From NCBI GenBank assembly GCA_021151665.1, contig JAGKWW010000016.1, positions 1-56,336 of the forward strand: 56,336 nt of DNA. The letters are read 5' to 3'. Numbering within the stretch: position 1 is the first letter of the stretch; every line of letters starts with the position of its first letter. The notes under the pieces were generated by a model. That model worked only from the letters and a program-made list of their open reading frames with translations, did no database searches and had not been told where the DNA came from. This document shows, in pieces, positions 27,801 through 35,837 of this stretch. Both the position numbers and the translations under genes were made by a program. Source of the stretch: Flavobacteriaceae bacterium (GTDB taxonomy: Bacteria; Bacteroidota; Bacteroidia; Flavobacteriales; Flavobacteriaceae).

Positions 27801-29140
27801 AGGTTGTCCATAAAAAATGCGCCCTGCGAAATGAAGGAAGAAACGTTTGCCGGCGGGGCTACGGGATATCCCGGCGGAACCTGAGTGAATATCACCGAAA
27901 CAACATCGCGCGTATTAAAACCTATATTCATGCTGCCGGTAGCCGCACAGCCTTCTACATCTACTGAAACCTGCGGATGTACATCCGGGTCGGCTACCTG
28001 AAAGGTTTTCATGGCAGTCCGCCCGCAGGCATCGGTAAGGGTTACGGTATAGGTACCTTCGGGAACCGGATTGCCCAGTTGCCCGTATTGCACTGTATCC
28101 GTTGTAAAGGTAGGGTGTGAGGCGTTAAAATTTCCCGGAACAAAACCTGCAGGCGCCTGAGCAAAGGTTAGTGTATAAGGACCCACAAAATTATTAGGCT
28201 CCAGTGTAAAGATGTTGTCAACACAGCCTAAAATACCCGGCTCTGACTTAATACTCAAAGGCTCATTAACGATATTATTAGTTCTGGTATACTGATTGCC
28301 ACAGGCATCTATAACTTTTACGTTGTAAGTATATTGTCCTGTAAAATATGGGATATTGATATCGGCCGTTGTACCTGAGGTTACAGTACTGGTAACAATA
28401 ACCGGCATAGCTCCTCCGGGCGGATAGACAGTAAGCTGGAACGTTAGCGGGTAAAATATCTCGTAATTTGTTAATGTCCCGAAAAAATGTGATGTAGTAA
28501 TTGTGTTGCACGATGGGAGATGGCCACCGTCAAACTGTGCCATATCTATCACAACCAGCGGCTGTGCTACTCCCACCTGTATACTCACTACAGTTGCTTC
28601 GCCGCAATTGTCAAAAACACGCACCTGGTAGAGCCCGGCCGGAAGGTTATTAAAAACATTGGACGCCTGCGGAGCAACGGTTACAGGCCCCGCCATGATC
28701 TGGTAGGAAACCGCAGTACCGGCCGTTACCGTTACCGTGATCTTACCGTCATTTCCGCAACGAACCTTAGTTTGGGCCAGCGTATATTGTAACTGAACGA
28801 CCTGATTGGCTACCGTTACATCTGCCGTGCTGGTATTGCTTTCGCCATTAAAGGACTGGGTTGCAATAACGCGGTAGTTACCTGCAACGAGGCCTGAAAC
28901 GCTGCCGGACGTAACGGTTGTAAGCGGCGTAGTAGTGTTGGGAAGCAGGTAAACGGCATAATCCATATTAGCCTGCGGGGTAATACCTACCGGAGTAAAA
29001 CTAATGGCACCGTTACCAAGACAGGTTTGCGGTGTTGGTGTAAGTGTTAGCGTAAAATTAGGAAGGCTTGCAAACAATGTTGATGTACACAGCAAGAGCA
29101 AGAGTGCCAGTAAGTTTCTGGTTGGTAAAGTAAACGTCAT
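24887..29140 (-). CDS. Giant T9SS-secreted surface protein with type B sorting domain
   Basis: A 1417-residue exported protein. A signal peptide (NLLALLLLLCTSTLFA) is followed by many beta-sandwich modules with PKD/SprB-like patterns such as AGTYHVIISS, PAGSYTFSTTDECG and LPAGLYQVRVFDNCGE; most carry paired Cys residues. Two long tandem repeats lie at about residues 847-1172. The C-terminus (about 1333-1417) is a type B T9SS sorting domain (CHU_C-like): IPKGVSPNSDTKNDSF, then IFNRYGMQVYEKENYVNEWH and LPTGTYYYVL. The protein should therefore cross the outer membrane by the por/gld system and stay on the cell surface or be released. Such proteins often serve adhesion or gliding, but the function here is not determined. 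It has its own promoter at 29160-29189. Confidence 0.9.
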   Translation of the reverse strand: MTFTLPTRNLLALLLLLCTSTLFASLPNFTLTLTPTPQTCLGNGAISFTPVGITPQANMDYAVYLLPNTTTPLTTVTSGSVSGLVAGNYRVIATQSFNGESNTSTADVTVANQVVQLQYTLAQTKVRCGNDGKITVTVTAGTAVSYQIMAGPVTVAPQASNVFNNLPAGLYQVRVFDNCGEATVVSIQVGVAQPLVVIDMAQFDGGHLPSCNTITTSHFFGTLTNYEIFYPLTFQLTVYPPGGAMPVIVTSTVTSGTTADINIPYFTGQYTYNVKVIDACGNQYTRTNNIVNEPLSIKSEPGILGCVDNIFTLEPNNFVGPYTLTFAQAPAGFVPGNFNASHPTFTTDTVQYGQLGNPVPEGTYTVTLTDACGRTAMKTFQVADPDVHPQVSVDVEGCAATGSMNIGFNTRDVVSVIFTQVPPGYPVAPPANVSSFISQGAFFMDNLPLGIYVMTITDSCGQTYNETANIQNPNPIPELAVLQRPGCDLGMGSIRLGNSGVVILTAASVTAGPSAYSATYPVAVSQYILQSGANKGTLFLNSLPAGSYTFSTTDECGLVRVQNVIVEGYAITTNEINIIPYCSAFDLSLQHTSNGNYSQAFWLQKFYPATNTWGHPVTGAVFTEGTMPTQTNSIMLNNNSSVVNYVQSTGDFRIVKIFYTYSNGTANNNRCPEIIKTFTFDGAPVIQNAYSFPCAGSLIEVAVVAVGVAPLTYKITTKNGAPFVINNGTSSVFSGLQAATYNFQVTDNCGNLRNIQYDIQSLDPMEITAAGFCENEASSLSVQQFSFLTYQWYKEGAPGTILSTSSTLNFPSYNSAAQAGTYHVIISSANPQSCMNQNLSIPVAPNPMPNAGTNNTVNLCTSAGLVDLSTYLSQHDAGGTWQDVNSTGALTGSSFNTLGIAQGTYQFIYTVNGVCSLTDTATINIQLHDAPLTPAVSPAILICSGSDIQLSAAAVAGATYSWTGPTGFTSSLQNPQITGATAAATGNYQLVVTVNGCPSPAATVPVTVSPVPQAGPDATAIVCNDGSAINLAAQLSQNDAGGLWADLDGTGALSGNTLATGSLAEGIYHFRYTVNAACGASDDAVITIDLRNKPSAPSVAAIAPICEGSPLQLNAASIAGAVYEWTGPSGFTSALQNPLIPAAAVNASGQYNVKVWVNGCASPVASASVVVNAYPVFSIQGDATICAGTQTTLSVAPSNFSIAGAQYEWFRDTQSLGNLTSSYTTDVPGQYRVLVTTNSCAHEEAFNVQEVTIEQNILLDKKCENDRFIVRVLNTGDYTGATYTWNGPDGFSESGPNPYVDITDRTGGTYSLVITSAEGCLADISLVIPYTRCMIPKGVSPNSDTKNDSFDLANLDVRHIQIFNRYGMQVYEKENYVNEWHGQSNRGELPTGTYYYVLTLGDEGRKVTGWVYLLKEI
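25622..26600 (-). repeat. Intragenic tandem repeat of about 165 residues (two copies)
   Basis: Within the T9SS surface protein, residues about 847-1011 and 1012-1172 share a chain of matching segments: AGxxxTxxxC..., LSQxDAGGxWxDxxxTGALxG, YxFxYTVNxxC, Y.WTGPxGFTSxLQNPxI, and VNGCxSPxA. The unit is one 'AGxW' beta module plus one Ig-like 'WTGPxGF' module. A third, more diverged WNGPDGFSESGPNPY copy follows near residue 1295. Confidence 0.8.
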
Positions 29141-29159
29141 AATTGCAATTTTCTCCCGA

Positions 29160-29189
29160 CTAAGATAGGAATTACAATTACATTAACAA
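29160..29189 (-). promoter_or_regulatory. Promoter of the T9SS surface protein gene (TTG-N19-TATCTTAG)
   Basis: Minus-strand TTG at 29189-29187 and TATCTTAG at 29167-29160 (7 of 8 matches) are spaced by 19 bases, 19 bases upstream of the ATG at 29140. Confidence 0.6.
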
Positions 29190-29223
29190 GTAAATTAAAA
29201 AAAACCCTTCCCTGCCAAAACAA

Positions 29224-30288
29224 CTAATTGTTTTTTAATACCAAAGACGCTATTTTTTTGATTTCCTGCTCTTTTTCTTTCGGATATATCAGCAATATTT
29301 CATTCCGGTCTACCACAATATAATCCTGAAGCCCATCAATGATAACTACCTTACCGTTATCTGTCCGGATGATGTTTCCTTTAGAGTTCTCAATAAACAG
29401 ATTGGCGTTTACCACGGTGTTATCATTTTCATCTTTAGCCAGCTTCTCGTGCAGCGACCCCCACGTACCCAGGTCATTCCAATCGAAGCTTGCAGGGATA
29501 ACGTATACGTTGGGTGCACTTTCCATCACTGCATAGTCGATTGAAATGTTTTCTGCGTTGCCATAGTTTTCGGCAATGAAACTTTTTTCTCCGGGGGAAT
29601 TATAAAAGTCCGAACCTTCATTAAAGAGTCCGTACATAACCGGCTGCAGGCTTTCAAAAGCGTTGTTTATAGACCTTACACTCCAGATAAAGATCCCGGC
29701 ATTCCATAAAAAGTTGCCGCTTTCAATAAAGCTTTTCGCTGTGGCATAATCCGGCTTTTCGCGGAAGCGTTCTACCTTTTTTACAGGGCTCGATGCCGAC
29801 TTGTCATATTCTATGTATCCGTAGCCGGTATTAGGAAACGTCGGCTTTATGCCAAGTGTCATAAGTACCTCTTCCTTTGAAGCACGTTCAAACGCCAGCG
29901 CGAGATCGGTTAAGAAGGCGGTTTCGTCCTCTATCCAGTGGTCACTTGGCGCTACAATCATTACAGCGTCAGGATTTTGCTTTTTTATCTTTAGGGAGGC
30001 ATATAAGATGCAGGGAGCTGTATTGCGCATTGCCGGCTCGAGCAGAACCTGTTCCTGCTTTATTTCGGGAAGCTGCTGCAATACCAGCTCGTTGTAAGCC
30101 TCATTGGTAAGGATAAGTATATTTTCTGCCGGCACCATTTTAGAAAGCCTTGAGTAAGTTTTCTGTATCAGCGTTTCCCCCGTCCCAAGCATATCATGAA
30201 ACTGTTTAGGAAATTCTGATGTGCTAACCGGCCAGAATCGCGATCCTACCCCACCGGCCATTATAACGGCATAATAATTTTTGTTCAT
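29224..30288 (-). CDS. manC: Mannose-1-phosphate guanylyltransferase
   Basis: A 354-residue nucleotidyltransferase that makes GDP-mannose from mannose-1-phosphate and GTP for glycan synthesis. It has the pyrophosphorylase signature IMAGGVGSRFWPVSTSEFPK at residues 9-28, then VAPSDHWIEDE, GYGYIEYD, FREKPDYATA, and FLWNAGIFIWS. The C-terminal mannose isomerase domain of long bifunctional ManC enzymes is absent, as expected for this shorter form. It lies upstream of the T9SS surface protein gene in the same direction, 83 bases apart, but a promoter between them suggests separate control. GDP-mannose could feed surface glycosylation. Confidence 0.9.
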   Translation of the reverse strand: MNKNYYAVIMAGGVGSRFWPVSTSEFPKQFHDMLGTGETLIQKTYSRLSKMVPAENILILTNEAYNELVLQQLPEIKQEQVLLEPAMRNTAPCILYASLKIKKQNPDAVMIVAPSDHWIEDETAFLTDLALAFERASKEEVLMTLGIKPTFPNTGYGYIEYDKSASSPVKKVERFREKPDYATAKSFIESGNFLWNAGIFIWSVRSINNAFESLQPVMYGLFNEGSDFYNSPGEKSFIAENYGNAENISIDYAVMESAPNVYVIPASFDWNDLGTWGSLHEKLAKDENDNTVVNANLFIENSKGNIIRTDNGKVVIIDGLQDYIVVDRNEILLIYPKEKEQEIKKIASLVLKNN

Positions 30289-30368
30289 TTCAGGTTATCG
30301 TTAATGCGGAAGTAAAGTTTTCAATTTCGTCCCGCATATACAAAGGGTTTGTTTTTTATTTAACAAGG

Positions 30369-30965
30369 CTAAGGCAACAACTCCACCTCGGCATTCGGAT
30401 TGAAAAGATACTGCCGCCCACTGCTCAGCTCGGTACATTCATAGCGCTTTACCCGCAGCGCTCCTTTTACAAATACTTTACCGTTATGAATACGGAAGCG
30501 GCTGCCATAAGGGAGTTCGTGAATAAAGTTCTTACCATCGCGCTCGTCATATTGCTTCAGCGCAAGCGAGAGTGTAGCGTCGGTGTCGCTGCTGGCCTTC
30601 GGGTTCCTGAAGTGCCGCGCAAGCAAGGGCAGCAAGTGTGGCGGAAAAACCTCGGGGCGTATAAAGGGCACCATCAGCTGCTGGAAAGTCAGCTTCCATT
30701 CATCTCCATGGGGCTTAATGCTCCTGCCGTATTTCTCAAAGGCAACAAGATGGGCAATTTCGTGCACAAGCGTCATCAAAAACCTGTACTTATTAAGGCT
30801 TGCATTTACCGTGACCAGGTGGTAGCCGCGCTCATCCCTGCGATAATCACCGTGCCTTGTTACCCTGTCGTTTACAATCTTCAGGTGTACGCCATAGTGC
30901 TTTATTAGTTCAAAAACAGCGTCTACAGCATGTTCGGGCAGGTATTTTTCCAGTATCTGCTTCAA
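30369..30965 (-). CDS. SprT-like zinc metalloprotease-domain protein
   Basis: A 198-residue protein with the SprT zinc motif TLVHEIAHLVAFEKYG (HExxH near residue 69) and a following KPHGDEWKLTFQ. This is the layout seen in SprT and in the protease domain of Spartan. A later FIHELPYGSRFRIHNG and a C-terminal strand region follow; the four-Cys zinc ribbon is not clear (only one Cys is seen), so it may be lost. No ATG is available; the best start is TTG at 30965, because an in-frame stop lies just upstream. It follows the SDR gene by 12 bases in the same direction. The bacterial role is unknown. Confidence 0.75.
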   Translation of the reverse strand: MKQILEKYLPEHAVDAVFELIKHYGVHLKIVNDRVTRHGDYRRDERGYHLVTVNASLNKYRFLMTLVHEIAHLVAFEKYGRSIKPHGDEWKLTFQQLMVPFIRPEVFPPHLLPLLARHFRNPKASSDTDATLSLALKQYDERDGKNFIHELPYGSRFRIHNGKVFVKGALRVKRYECTELSSGRQYLFNPNAEVELLP

Positions 30966-30977
30966 GCCTTCGTTCAG

Positions 30978-31649
30978 TTATGGAGTTGTTGAGGACACCT
31001 GCAACACTTTCCCGTTAAAGAACTTATTTCCGGTTAGCGCAAAATTATAAATATATTCCGACATATCTATAGCCGATACCGGAGCCTCGTAACCCGGGAA
31101 TGCTTCGCGAAGCATTTCGGTATTAACCGCGCCGAGAGCCAGCACATTGAATGCAACTCCCTGCTGTTTGTATTCTTCGGCAAGCAGCTCTGAAAGCGTG
31201 ATCACAGCGCCCTTGCTCGAACTGTATGCGGCAAGGCCGGGGAATTTCATGGTTCCCTGCACGCCGCCCATACTGCTTATCGTAACCACGTGCCCACCTT
31301 TTTCCATGAACGGAAGCACTGCGCGGTTGAGGGCAGCTACGCCAAATACGTTTACCTTATAAACATATTCAAATTCATCAGCCGTAATCTGGCTAAAAGG
31401 CTTATTAACAAGCGAACCTGCATTATGAATTACAATATCGGCACGGTGCCAGCTGTTTTGCAGTACCTCTTCCACCGCTGAAAAATTTCCTGCCGAGAGG
31501 TCAAGGCTCACATGGGTAATGTTGTCATGTCCCGCCAGGTCCGTCGCTATAGTACGGGAGACAGCCATTACGTTATGGCCCTCATTGGCAAACCTTAATG
31601 CCAGTTGCAGCCCGATACCACGGCTGGCACCTGTGATGATTACATTCAT
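30978..31649 (-). CDS. Short-chain dehydrogenase/reductase (SDR)
   Basis: A 223-residue classical SDR. Nucleotide binding is TGASRGIG at residues 6-13, structural NAG in VIHNAGSLVN, catalytic Ser in VVTISSMGG, and Tyr/Lys in AAYSSSKGAV. The missing acidic residue after strand 2 (VSRT) suggests NADP(H) preference. The substrate is unknown. Its ATG overlaps the M28 peptidase stop by one base (TAATG), and the SprT-like gene follows, so the three genes form one operon. Confidence 0.85.
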   Translation of the reverse strand: MNVIITGASRGIGLQLALRFANEGHNVMAVSRTIATDLAGHDNITHVSLDLSAGNFSAVEEVLQNSWHRADIVIHNAGSLVNKPFSQITADEFEYVYKVNVFGVAALNRAVLPFMEKGGHVVTISSMGGVQGTMKFPGLAAYSSSKGAVITLSELLAEEYKQQGVAFNVLALGAVNTEMLREAFPGYEAPVSAIDMSEYIYNFALTGNKFFNGKVLQVSSTTP

Positions 31650-32599
31650 TATTTTTTAAGTACGATTTCTTTAGTATTCGCATTCACTAATTTCTGCATT
31701 ACCGGCAGTATATTCCCGATAAAAGCAGTCATGTGCTTCGTATCCATAATACCGAATTCATCTTTTACATGGTGGTAATATTTAAATGATTCCATATCGG
31801 TGGTGCTTAGCGTGTGCGAAGGAACATTAAACTCTTCATAGAATGGGAAGTTGTCCGAAGCCCGGAACAGCTGGTAGCGGACTTCAAAATCGGTGTACCC
31901 AATCATCTTGCGGCCGGCGTACTCATTCATTTTATCCGCCATGTTGCTTCGGCTGTAGCCCGTGATAAAAGCATCAATATCTTTACCCAGCGGCACACCG
32001 ATCATCTCGAAGTTTGCCACCGTGTACAGATTGAAATCCTGTTTCTTCAATTTGGCTGCGAGATGTTTCGAACCCAAAAGCCCACGTTCTTCGCCCGAAA
32101 AGAAACAAAACATAATACTCCTTTTATTAGAATGGCTTTTCGCAAACCATGCCATTATTTCGGCAACAGCGGTACAGCCCGAGGCGTTATCATCGGCACC
32201 GTTAAAAACAGAGTCGCCATCTACCGGGCGCAGTGCCGTACCAATATGGTCATAGTGAGCGCTTATAATCACAAACTCATTTTTTAGCTTCGGGTCGGTG
32301 CCCTCAAGGTAGCCAACAATGTTAAAGGCAGGCTTATCAAAATTGGAAAGCGTATCCCTGTAGGTGGCAAAATACGGCTTGATGCTGTTCTTTACCATCA
32401 GGTCTTCCAGAAATTTGGCCGCTTTTTCGGCGCCTTCGCTGCCTGTATTCCGTCCCTTCAGCTCGTCTGACGATAAAAACTTAAGTGTCGATTCAACAGA
32501 TTGTTGTTCTACCGTGTAAGGAGACTGCTTTGCTTTCTGCGAAAAAACTGCGCAGCTAAACATTAATGCGGCCGCCAAAGCGAATACCTTGTTATTCAT
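31649..32599 (-). CDS. Secreted M28-family zinc aminopeptidase-like protein
   Basis: A 316-residue exported protein with a signal peptide (ALAAALMFSCAVFSQ). The M28 di-zinc set is visible: ISAHYDHIG, NGADDNASGCTAVAEI, FCFFSGEERGLLGSKH, a later Asp/Glu in NFEMIG, and a C-terminal His in YYHHVKDEF. The family removes N-terminal amino acids from peptides. Cys15 lies within the signal region, but the context is not a good lipobox, so periplasmic or secreted location is more likely. No T9SS sorting domain is seen. It heads the M28-SDR-SprT operon. Confidence 0.85.
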   Translation of the reverse strand: MNNKVFALAAALMFSCAVFSQKAKQSPYTVEQQSVESTLKFLSSDELKGRNTGSEGAEKAAKFLEDLMVKNSIKPYFATYRDTLSNFDKPAFNIVGYLEGTDPKLKNEFVIISAHYDHIGTALRPVDGDSVFNGADDNASGCTAVAEIMAWFAKSHSNKRSIMFCFFSGEERGLLGSKHLAAKLKKQDFNLYTVANFEMIGVPLGKDIDAFITGYSRSNMADKMNEYAGRKMIGYTDFEVRYQLFRASDNFPFYEEFNVPSHTLSTTDMESFKYYHHVKDEFGIMDTKHMTAFIGNILPVMQKLVNANTKEIVLKK

Positions 32600-32630
32600 G
32601 CCTGTTATTTTAGCGAAGGTAAAAAATTAA

Positions 32631-32661
32631 CTGCAACCAAATTGTCTGTTATGTATCTTTG
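32631..32661 (+). promoter_or_regulatory. Promoter of the small membrane protein gene (CTG-N20-TATCTTTG)
   Basis: TATCTTTG at 32654-32661 is a perfect -7 element; CTG at 32631-32633 lies 20 bases upstream. Transcription would start near 32667, which fixes the gene start at the ATG at 32678. Confidence 0.55.
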
Positions 32662-32677
32662 TATAAAATTACAAGCA

Positions 32678-32872
32678 ATGAAACCAACTACCAAAATGAA
32701 GATTAAAACGGCGCTTTTGATTGTTGCTATACACCTTACGCTTGCGATTATCGCCGATCTTTGGCTTGATATCAAAATGTATGTACCGCTGGCATGCGGC
32801 GCCTGTGTTTTGTATATGCAGGCCGTCCAAAGCATTCGCAAAAAAGAGCTTCAGCAACAGGAACATCAATAA
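32678..32872 (+). CDS. Small two-helix membrane protein of unknown function
   Basis: A 64-residue protein starting MKPTTKMKIK. It has two hydrophobic stretches (ALLIVAIHLTLAIIADLWL and VPLACGACVLYMQAV) and a charged tail RKKELQQQEH, so both ends are probably cytoplasmic. An upstream in-frame TTG at 32642 lies before the predicted transcription start and is rejected. No family is recognised. It stands between the divergent M28 operon and the convergent AlkB-like gene, 3 bases from the latter's stop. Confidence 0.6.
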   Translation: MKPTTKMKIKTALLIVAIHLTLAIIADLWLDIKMYVPLACGACVLYMQAVQSIRKKELQQQEHQ

Positions 32873-32875
32873 TAA

Positions 32876-33505
32876 TCAGCCTTTTCTTTTTACCTGCCGG
32901 AAAGTCAGGTTTATCCGTGGCAAAATATCCTTTGAAGTTTTCGGGATATGATGCTCCCAGCAACTTTGCGTGGCGCCTGCCATCAGCAGCAGCGAACCAT
33001 GCTTTAGCGGAATTTCCTGCATCGGGATATCCTTACGCGTTTTGTGCCTCATCCGGAAGGGCCGTGTTTCGCCAAAAGTAACAGAGGCTATTACCTGGTT
33101 CTTCCCAAAATTTTCGGTACGGTCACTGTGCCAGCCCACGCCGTCTTTTCCGTTACGGTAAAGATTCAATAGCACACTGTTAAACTTGAAGAAAGTCTCC
33201 TCTTCTACCTTTGCGCGAATTGCCAGAAGTTCCGGCGTCCATTCGTTCCCATCCGGATTTGCGCCTGCATTGTCTTTGTCTTCATACCACGCAACCATTC
33301 GCGGAATGATATGCGTCTTATCATAAATATGCAGGTCGGCTTCACGCCAGGGGGTGCTATTCAGCAGCAAATTATAATACCGGTCTGATTCTTCTTTGCT
33401 ATAAAAACCTTCAAAAAGCATCAGGTCGGTATCCGGCAGGTCGAATATCTTCTTGTGAGGCTTTGCCTCGCCAAATAATTCAGTATCGTCAAACAGGTTT
33501 AGCAT
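32876..33505 (-). CDS. AlkB-like 2-oxoglutarate/Fe(II) dioxygenase
   Basis: A 209-residue oxidative demethylase of the AlkB family, which removes alkyl lesions from DNA or RNA bases. The iron ligands appear as WHSDRTENFG (HxD) and the distal His in CWEHHIPKT, and the 2-oxoglutarate Arg in PRINLTFR; NLYRNGKDGVGWHSD is diagnostic. The ATG at 33505 (MLNLFDD) is the start; a TTG two codons upstream overlaps the stop of the LRR gene. The close spacing implies cotranscription with the LRR gene. Confidence 0.88.
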   Translation of the reverse strand: MLNLFDDTELFGEAKPHKKIFDLPDTDLMLFEGFYSKEESDRYYNLLLNSTPWREADLHIYDKTHIIPRMVAWYEDKDNAGANPDGNEWTPELLAIRAKVEEETFFKFNSVLLNLYRNGKDGVGWHSDRTENFGKNQVIASVTFGETRPFRMRHKTRKDIPMQEIPLKHGSLLLMAGATQSCWEHHIPKTSKDILPRINLTFRQVKRKG

Positions 33506-33507
33506 AA

Positions 33508-34074
33508 TCAATATGTTTGAATCTCCAGGTTAGGCCTTTCTTGTAAAAGCGCCTTATGATGGTTTGCGATCACCGACGATGGAATGATAAGTTTCCTTAA
33601 TTTCCCGGGTAAAAATTCGGGCTGAAAATTCAGATGCCGGCAATCTGTTAGTGACAGCTCCCTTAAATTACTCATTTCTGCAATAGACGCAGGGAGATGT
33701 GTAATATCAATATTTTCAAGACGCAATACTTTCAATTTTGAAAGCGATGCAATTTCGTCAGGGACACTTTTAAAATCGCAGCCTCTCAGATAAAGAAATT
33801 CCAGTTCTTTTAGCCGGAGCATCCATCCCGGAAAGTCCCGGAAAACAACATTTACCGTAGTCAGCGACCGGAGTTTGGGGATGCTTTCGCTGAAATCTTT
33901 GAGTACAGGTTGCCGCACATCGGATACAACCTCTAACGACCCCAAGGAAGAAAAAGCGCCTATCGACGCATTTACGTGGCACATATCTTCAAATGACAGC
34001 CGCAGCTTCCTTACCCGCTTATGATGGCTGACGGCTTCTGCAAGATTTGTATATTCCTTATTAAATAACCACAT
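33508..34074 (-). CDS. Leucine-rich repeat protein
   Basis: A 188-residue protein with about six leucine-rich repeats of 22-24 residues, best seen as LKELEFLYLRGCDFKSVPDE, LSKLKVLRLENIDITHLPAS and MSNLRELSLTDCRHLNFQPE. These resemble the bacterial/plant 'LPxxI' class. There is no signal peptide or sorting domain, so it is probably cytoplasmic. LRRs bind proteins, and no partner is evident. It sits directly upstream of the AlkB-like gene in one operon. A function in alkylation repair is not implied by sequence. Confidence 0.75.
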   Translation of the reverse strand: MWLFNKEYTNLAEAVSHHKRVRKLRLSFEDMCHVNASIGAFSSLGSLEVVSDVRQPVLKDFSESIPKLRSLTTVNVVFRDFPGWMLRLKELEFLYLRGCDFKSVPDEIASLSKLKVLRLENIDITHLPASIAEMSNLRELSLTDCRHLNFQPEFLPGKLRKLIIPSSVIANHHKALLQERPNLEIQTY

Positions 34075-34088
34075 AGTTACTAAACGAA

Positions 34089-34121
34089 AATACCCGCCTG
34101 TTCGTACAGAAGGCGGGTATT
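34089..34121 (-). terminator. Terminator after the pdhC gene
   Basis: An 11-base perfect stem AATACCCGCCT / AGGCGGGTATT with an 11-base loop. On the minus strand it is followed by TTTT. It separates pdhC from the LRR-AlkB operon, which starts just beyond. Confidence 0.75.
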
Positions 34122-34142
34122 ATAATTAAACTGCGACAGCTG

Positions 34143-35831
34143 TTAGGCCAGCATGGTCACAGGGTTTTCAATGTATTGTTTTAGCGTTTGCAGGAATTGT
34201 GCCCCTGTAGCGCCGTCTACTGTGCGGTGGTCGCAGGTAAGGGTCACTTTCATGGTATTTCCTACTACGATCTGTCCGTTCTTCACTACCGGCTTCTGTA
34301 CAATAGCACCCACGGAAAGTATCGCAGAGTTCGGTTGGTTGATGATGGAGGTAAACTCCTCGATACCAAACATGCCCAGGTTAGAAACCGTGAATGTGCT
34401 TCCGTCCATCTCGGCAGGTGTCAGCTTTTTGTTGCGCGCTTTTCCGGCAAGGTCTTTTACCGATGCCCCTATTTGCGAAAGCGACATCATATCGGTAAAC
34501 TTAAGTACCGGAACCACAAGGCCATCTTCTACTGCTACGGCAACCCCAATGCTGATGTGCTTGTTGTACACGGTAACATCGTCCTTCCATTGCGTGTTGA
34601 TCTGCGGATGCTTGCGAAGCGCCATAGCACTAGCCTTGATCACCATATCGTTGAATGACACTTTAGTATCCGGCACCGCATTGATTATGGTGCGGCTCGC
34701 CATAGCGTTGTCCATATCCAGCTCTATAGTAAGGCTGTATTCCGGAGCGCTGTATTTCGATTCAGCCAGGCGGCGGGCAATGGTCTTGCGCATTTGGTTG
34801 TTCTTCACTTCCTCGGTGCGCTCTTCACCCGACGGCACATACGGCTTAGCCTGTGGTGCAGCGGCAGCAGCTTGTGCAGGCGCAGCTGACTGCTCAGTTT
34901 TGGCAGGAGCCGCCTGTTCAGCAGAAGGTTGGTAACCCTCAATATCACGGCGCGTAATGCGTCCGTTCTCACCTGTACCTTTTACCTTGTTCAGGTCGAT
35001 ATTCTTATCCTTGGCCATCTTGCGTGCAAGCGGCGATACAAATATCCTTCCGCCATCGTTAGAAGCTATAGCTTCCTCCGCTTTAGGGGTATCCTCTTTT
35101 TTATCTTCTGCAGGAGCTGCTTCAGATTTTGCTTCAGCAGCAGAGGCAGCGCCTTCCTTTCCATAGTTATCGGCGATACCGCTCACATCCGTCCCTTCAG
35201 GGCCAATGATAGCAAGCACGCTGTCAACAGGAGCCGATTCGCCTTCTTTGATACCGATGTAAAGCAGCGTACCCGCATTGAACGATTCAAACTCCATCGT
35301 TGCCTTATCAGTTTCAATTTCGGCAAGGATATCGCCTTCGTTCACCTTGTCACCTACTTTCTTCAGCCATGTTGCTACGGTACCTTCGGTCATCGTGTCG
35401 CTAAGGCGCGGCATGGTGACCACTTTCACACCTGCAGGCAATGAAGCCGGTGCAGATGCTTTCGCTTCCTCCTGTTTTGCAGCAGGAGCTTCTTCTTTTT
35501 TATCGTCAGCAGGCTTTTCTTCCTGTTTCGGTTCTTCTTTTTTATCCGAAGCAGGCGCAGCTTTTCCGTCGAGAAGAGCCGATATATCTTCACCTTCTTT
35601 ACCTATAATTGCCAAGACAGCATCTACCGGCGCGGTTTCGCCTTCCTGGATGCCGATATGCAACAGTGTGCCGGCATCGAAAGATTCGAATTCCATCGTT
35701 GCCTTATCGGTTTCGATCTCGGCAAGTATATCTCCTTCTTTAATAGTGTCACCCACTTTTTTCAGCCACGTAGCTACAGTACCTTCGGTCATGGTGTCGC
35801 TAAGGCGCGGCATGGTAATAACTTTTGCCAT
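34143..35831 (-). CDS. pdhC: Pyruvate dehydrogenase E2, dihydrolipoamide acetyltransferase
   Basis: The 562-residue core subunit of pyruvate dehydrogenase, which transfers acetyl groups from E1 to CoA. It has two N-terminal lipoyl domains (about residues 2-80 and 136-212), each with the lipoylated Lys in EIETDKATMEFES. These are separated by Ala/Glu/Lys-rich linkers. A peripheral-subunit-binding domain follows (about 263-300: FVSPLARKMAKDKNIDL). The catalytic domain from about residue 340 ends with CDHRTVDGATGAQFL (active His near residue 534). The start ATG lies 6 bases after the E1-alpha stop. E1-beta is not encoded here. Confidence 0.96.
   Translation of the reverse strand: MAKVITMPRLSDTMTEGTVATWLKKVGDTIKEGDILAEIETDKATMEFESFDAGTLLHIGIQEGETAPVDAVLAIIGKEGEDISALLDGKAAPASDKKEEPKQEEKPADDKKEEAPAAKQEEAKASAPASLPAGVKVVTMPRLSDTMTEGTVATWLKKVGDKVNEGDILAEIETDKATMEFESFNAGTLLYIGIKEGESAPVDSVLAIIGPEGTDVSGIADNYGKEGAASAAEAKSEAAPAEDKKEDTPKAEEAIASNDGGRIFVSPLARKMAKDKNIDLNKVKGTGENGRITRRDIEGYQPSAEQAAPAKTEQSAAPAQAAAAAPQAKPYVPSGEERTEEVKNNQMRKTIARRLAESKYSAPEYSLTIELDMDNAMASRTIINAVPDTKVSFNDMVIKASAMALRKHPQINTQWKDDVTVYNKHISIGVAVAVEDGLVVPVLKFTDMMSLSQIGASVKDLAGKARNKKLTPAEMDGSTFTVSNLGMFGIEEFTSIINQPNSAILSVGAIVQKPVVKNGQIVVGNTMKVTLTCDHRTVDGATGAQFLQTLKQYIENPVTMLA
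35195..35831 (-). repeat. Duplicated lipoyl-domain segment within pdhC
   Basis: The first about 80 codons and codons about 136-212 are nearly identical at DNA and protein level (for example MPRLSDTMTEGTVATWLKKV in both). This shows a recent duplication or gene conversion of the lipoyl domain. Confidence 0.85.
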
Positions 35832-35837
35832 GGTATA

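Noticed and set aside
34153..34935. A 260-codon frame antisense to pdhC
   Set aside because: The Ala-rich, repetitive E2 coding sequence creates long antisense frames; the sense gene is unambiguous.
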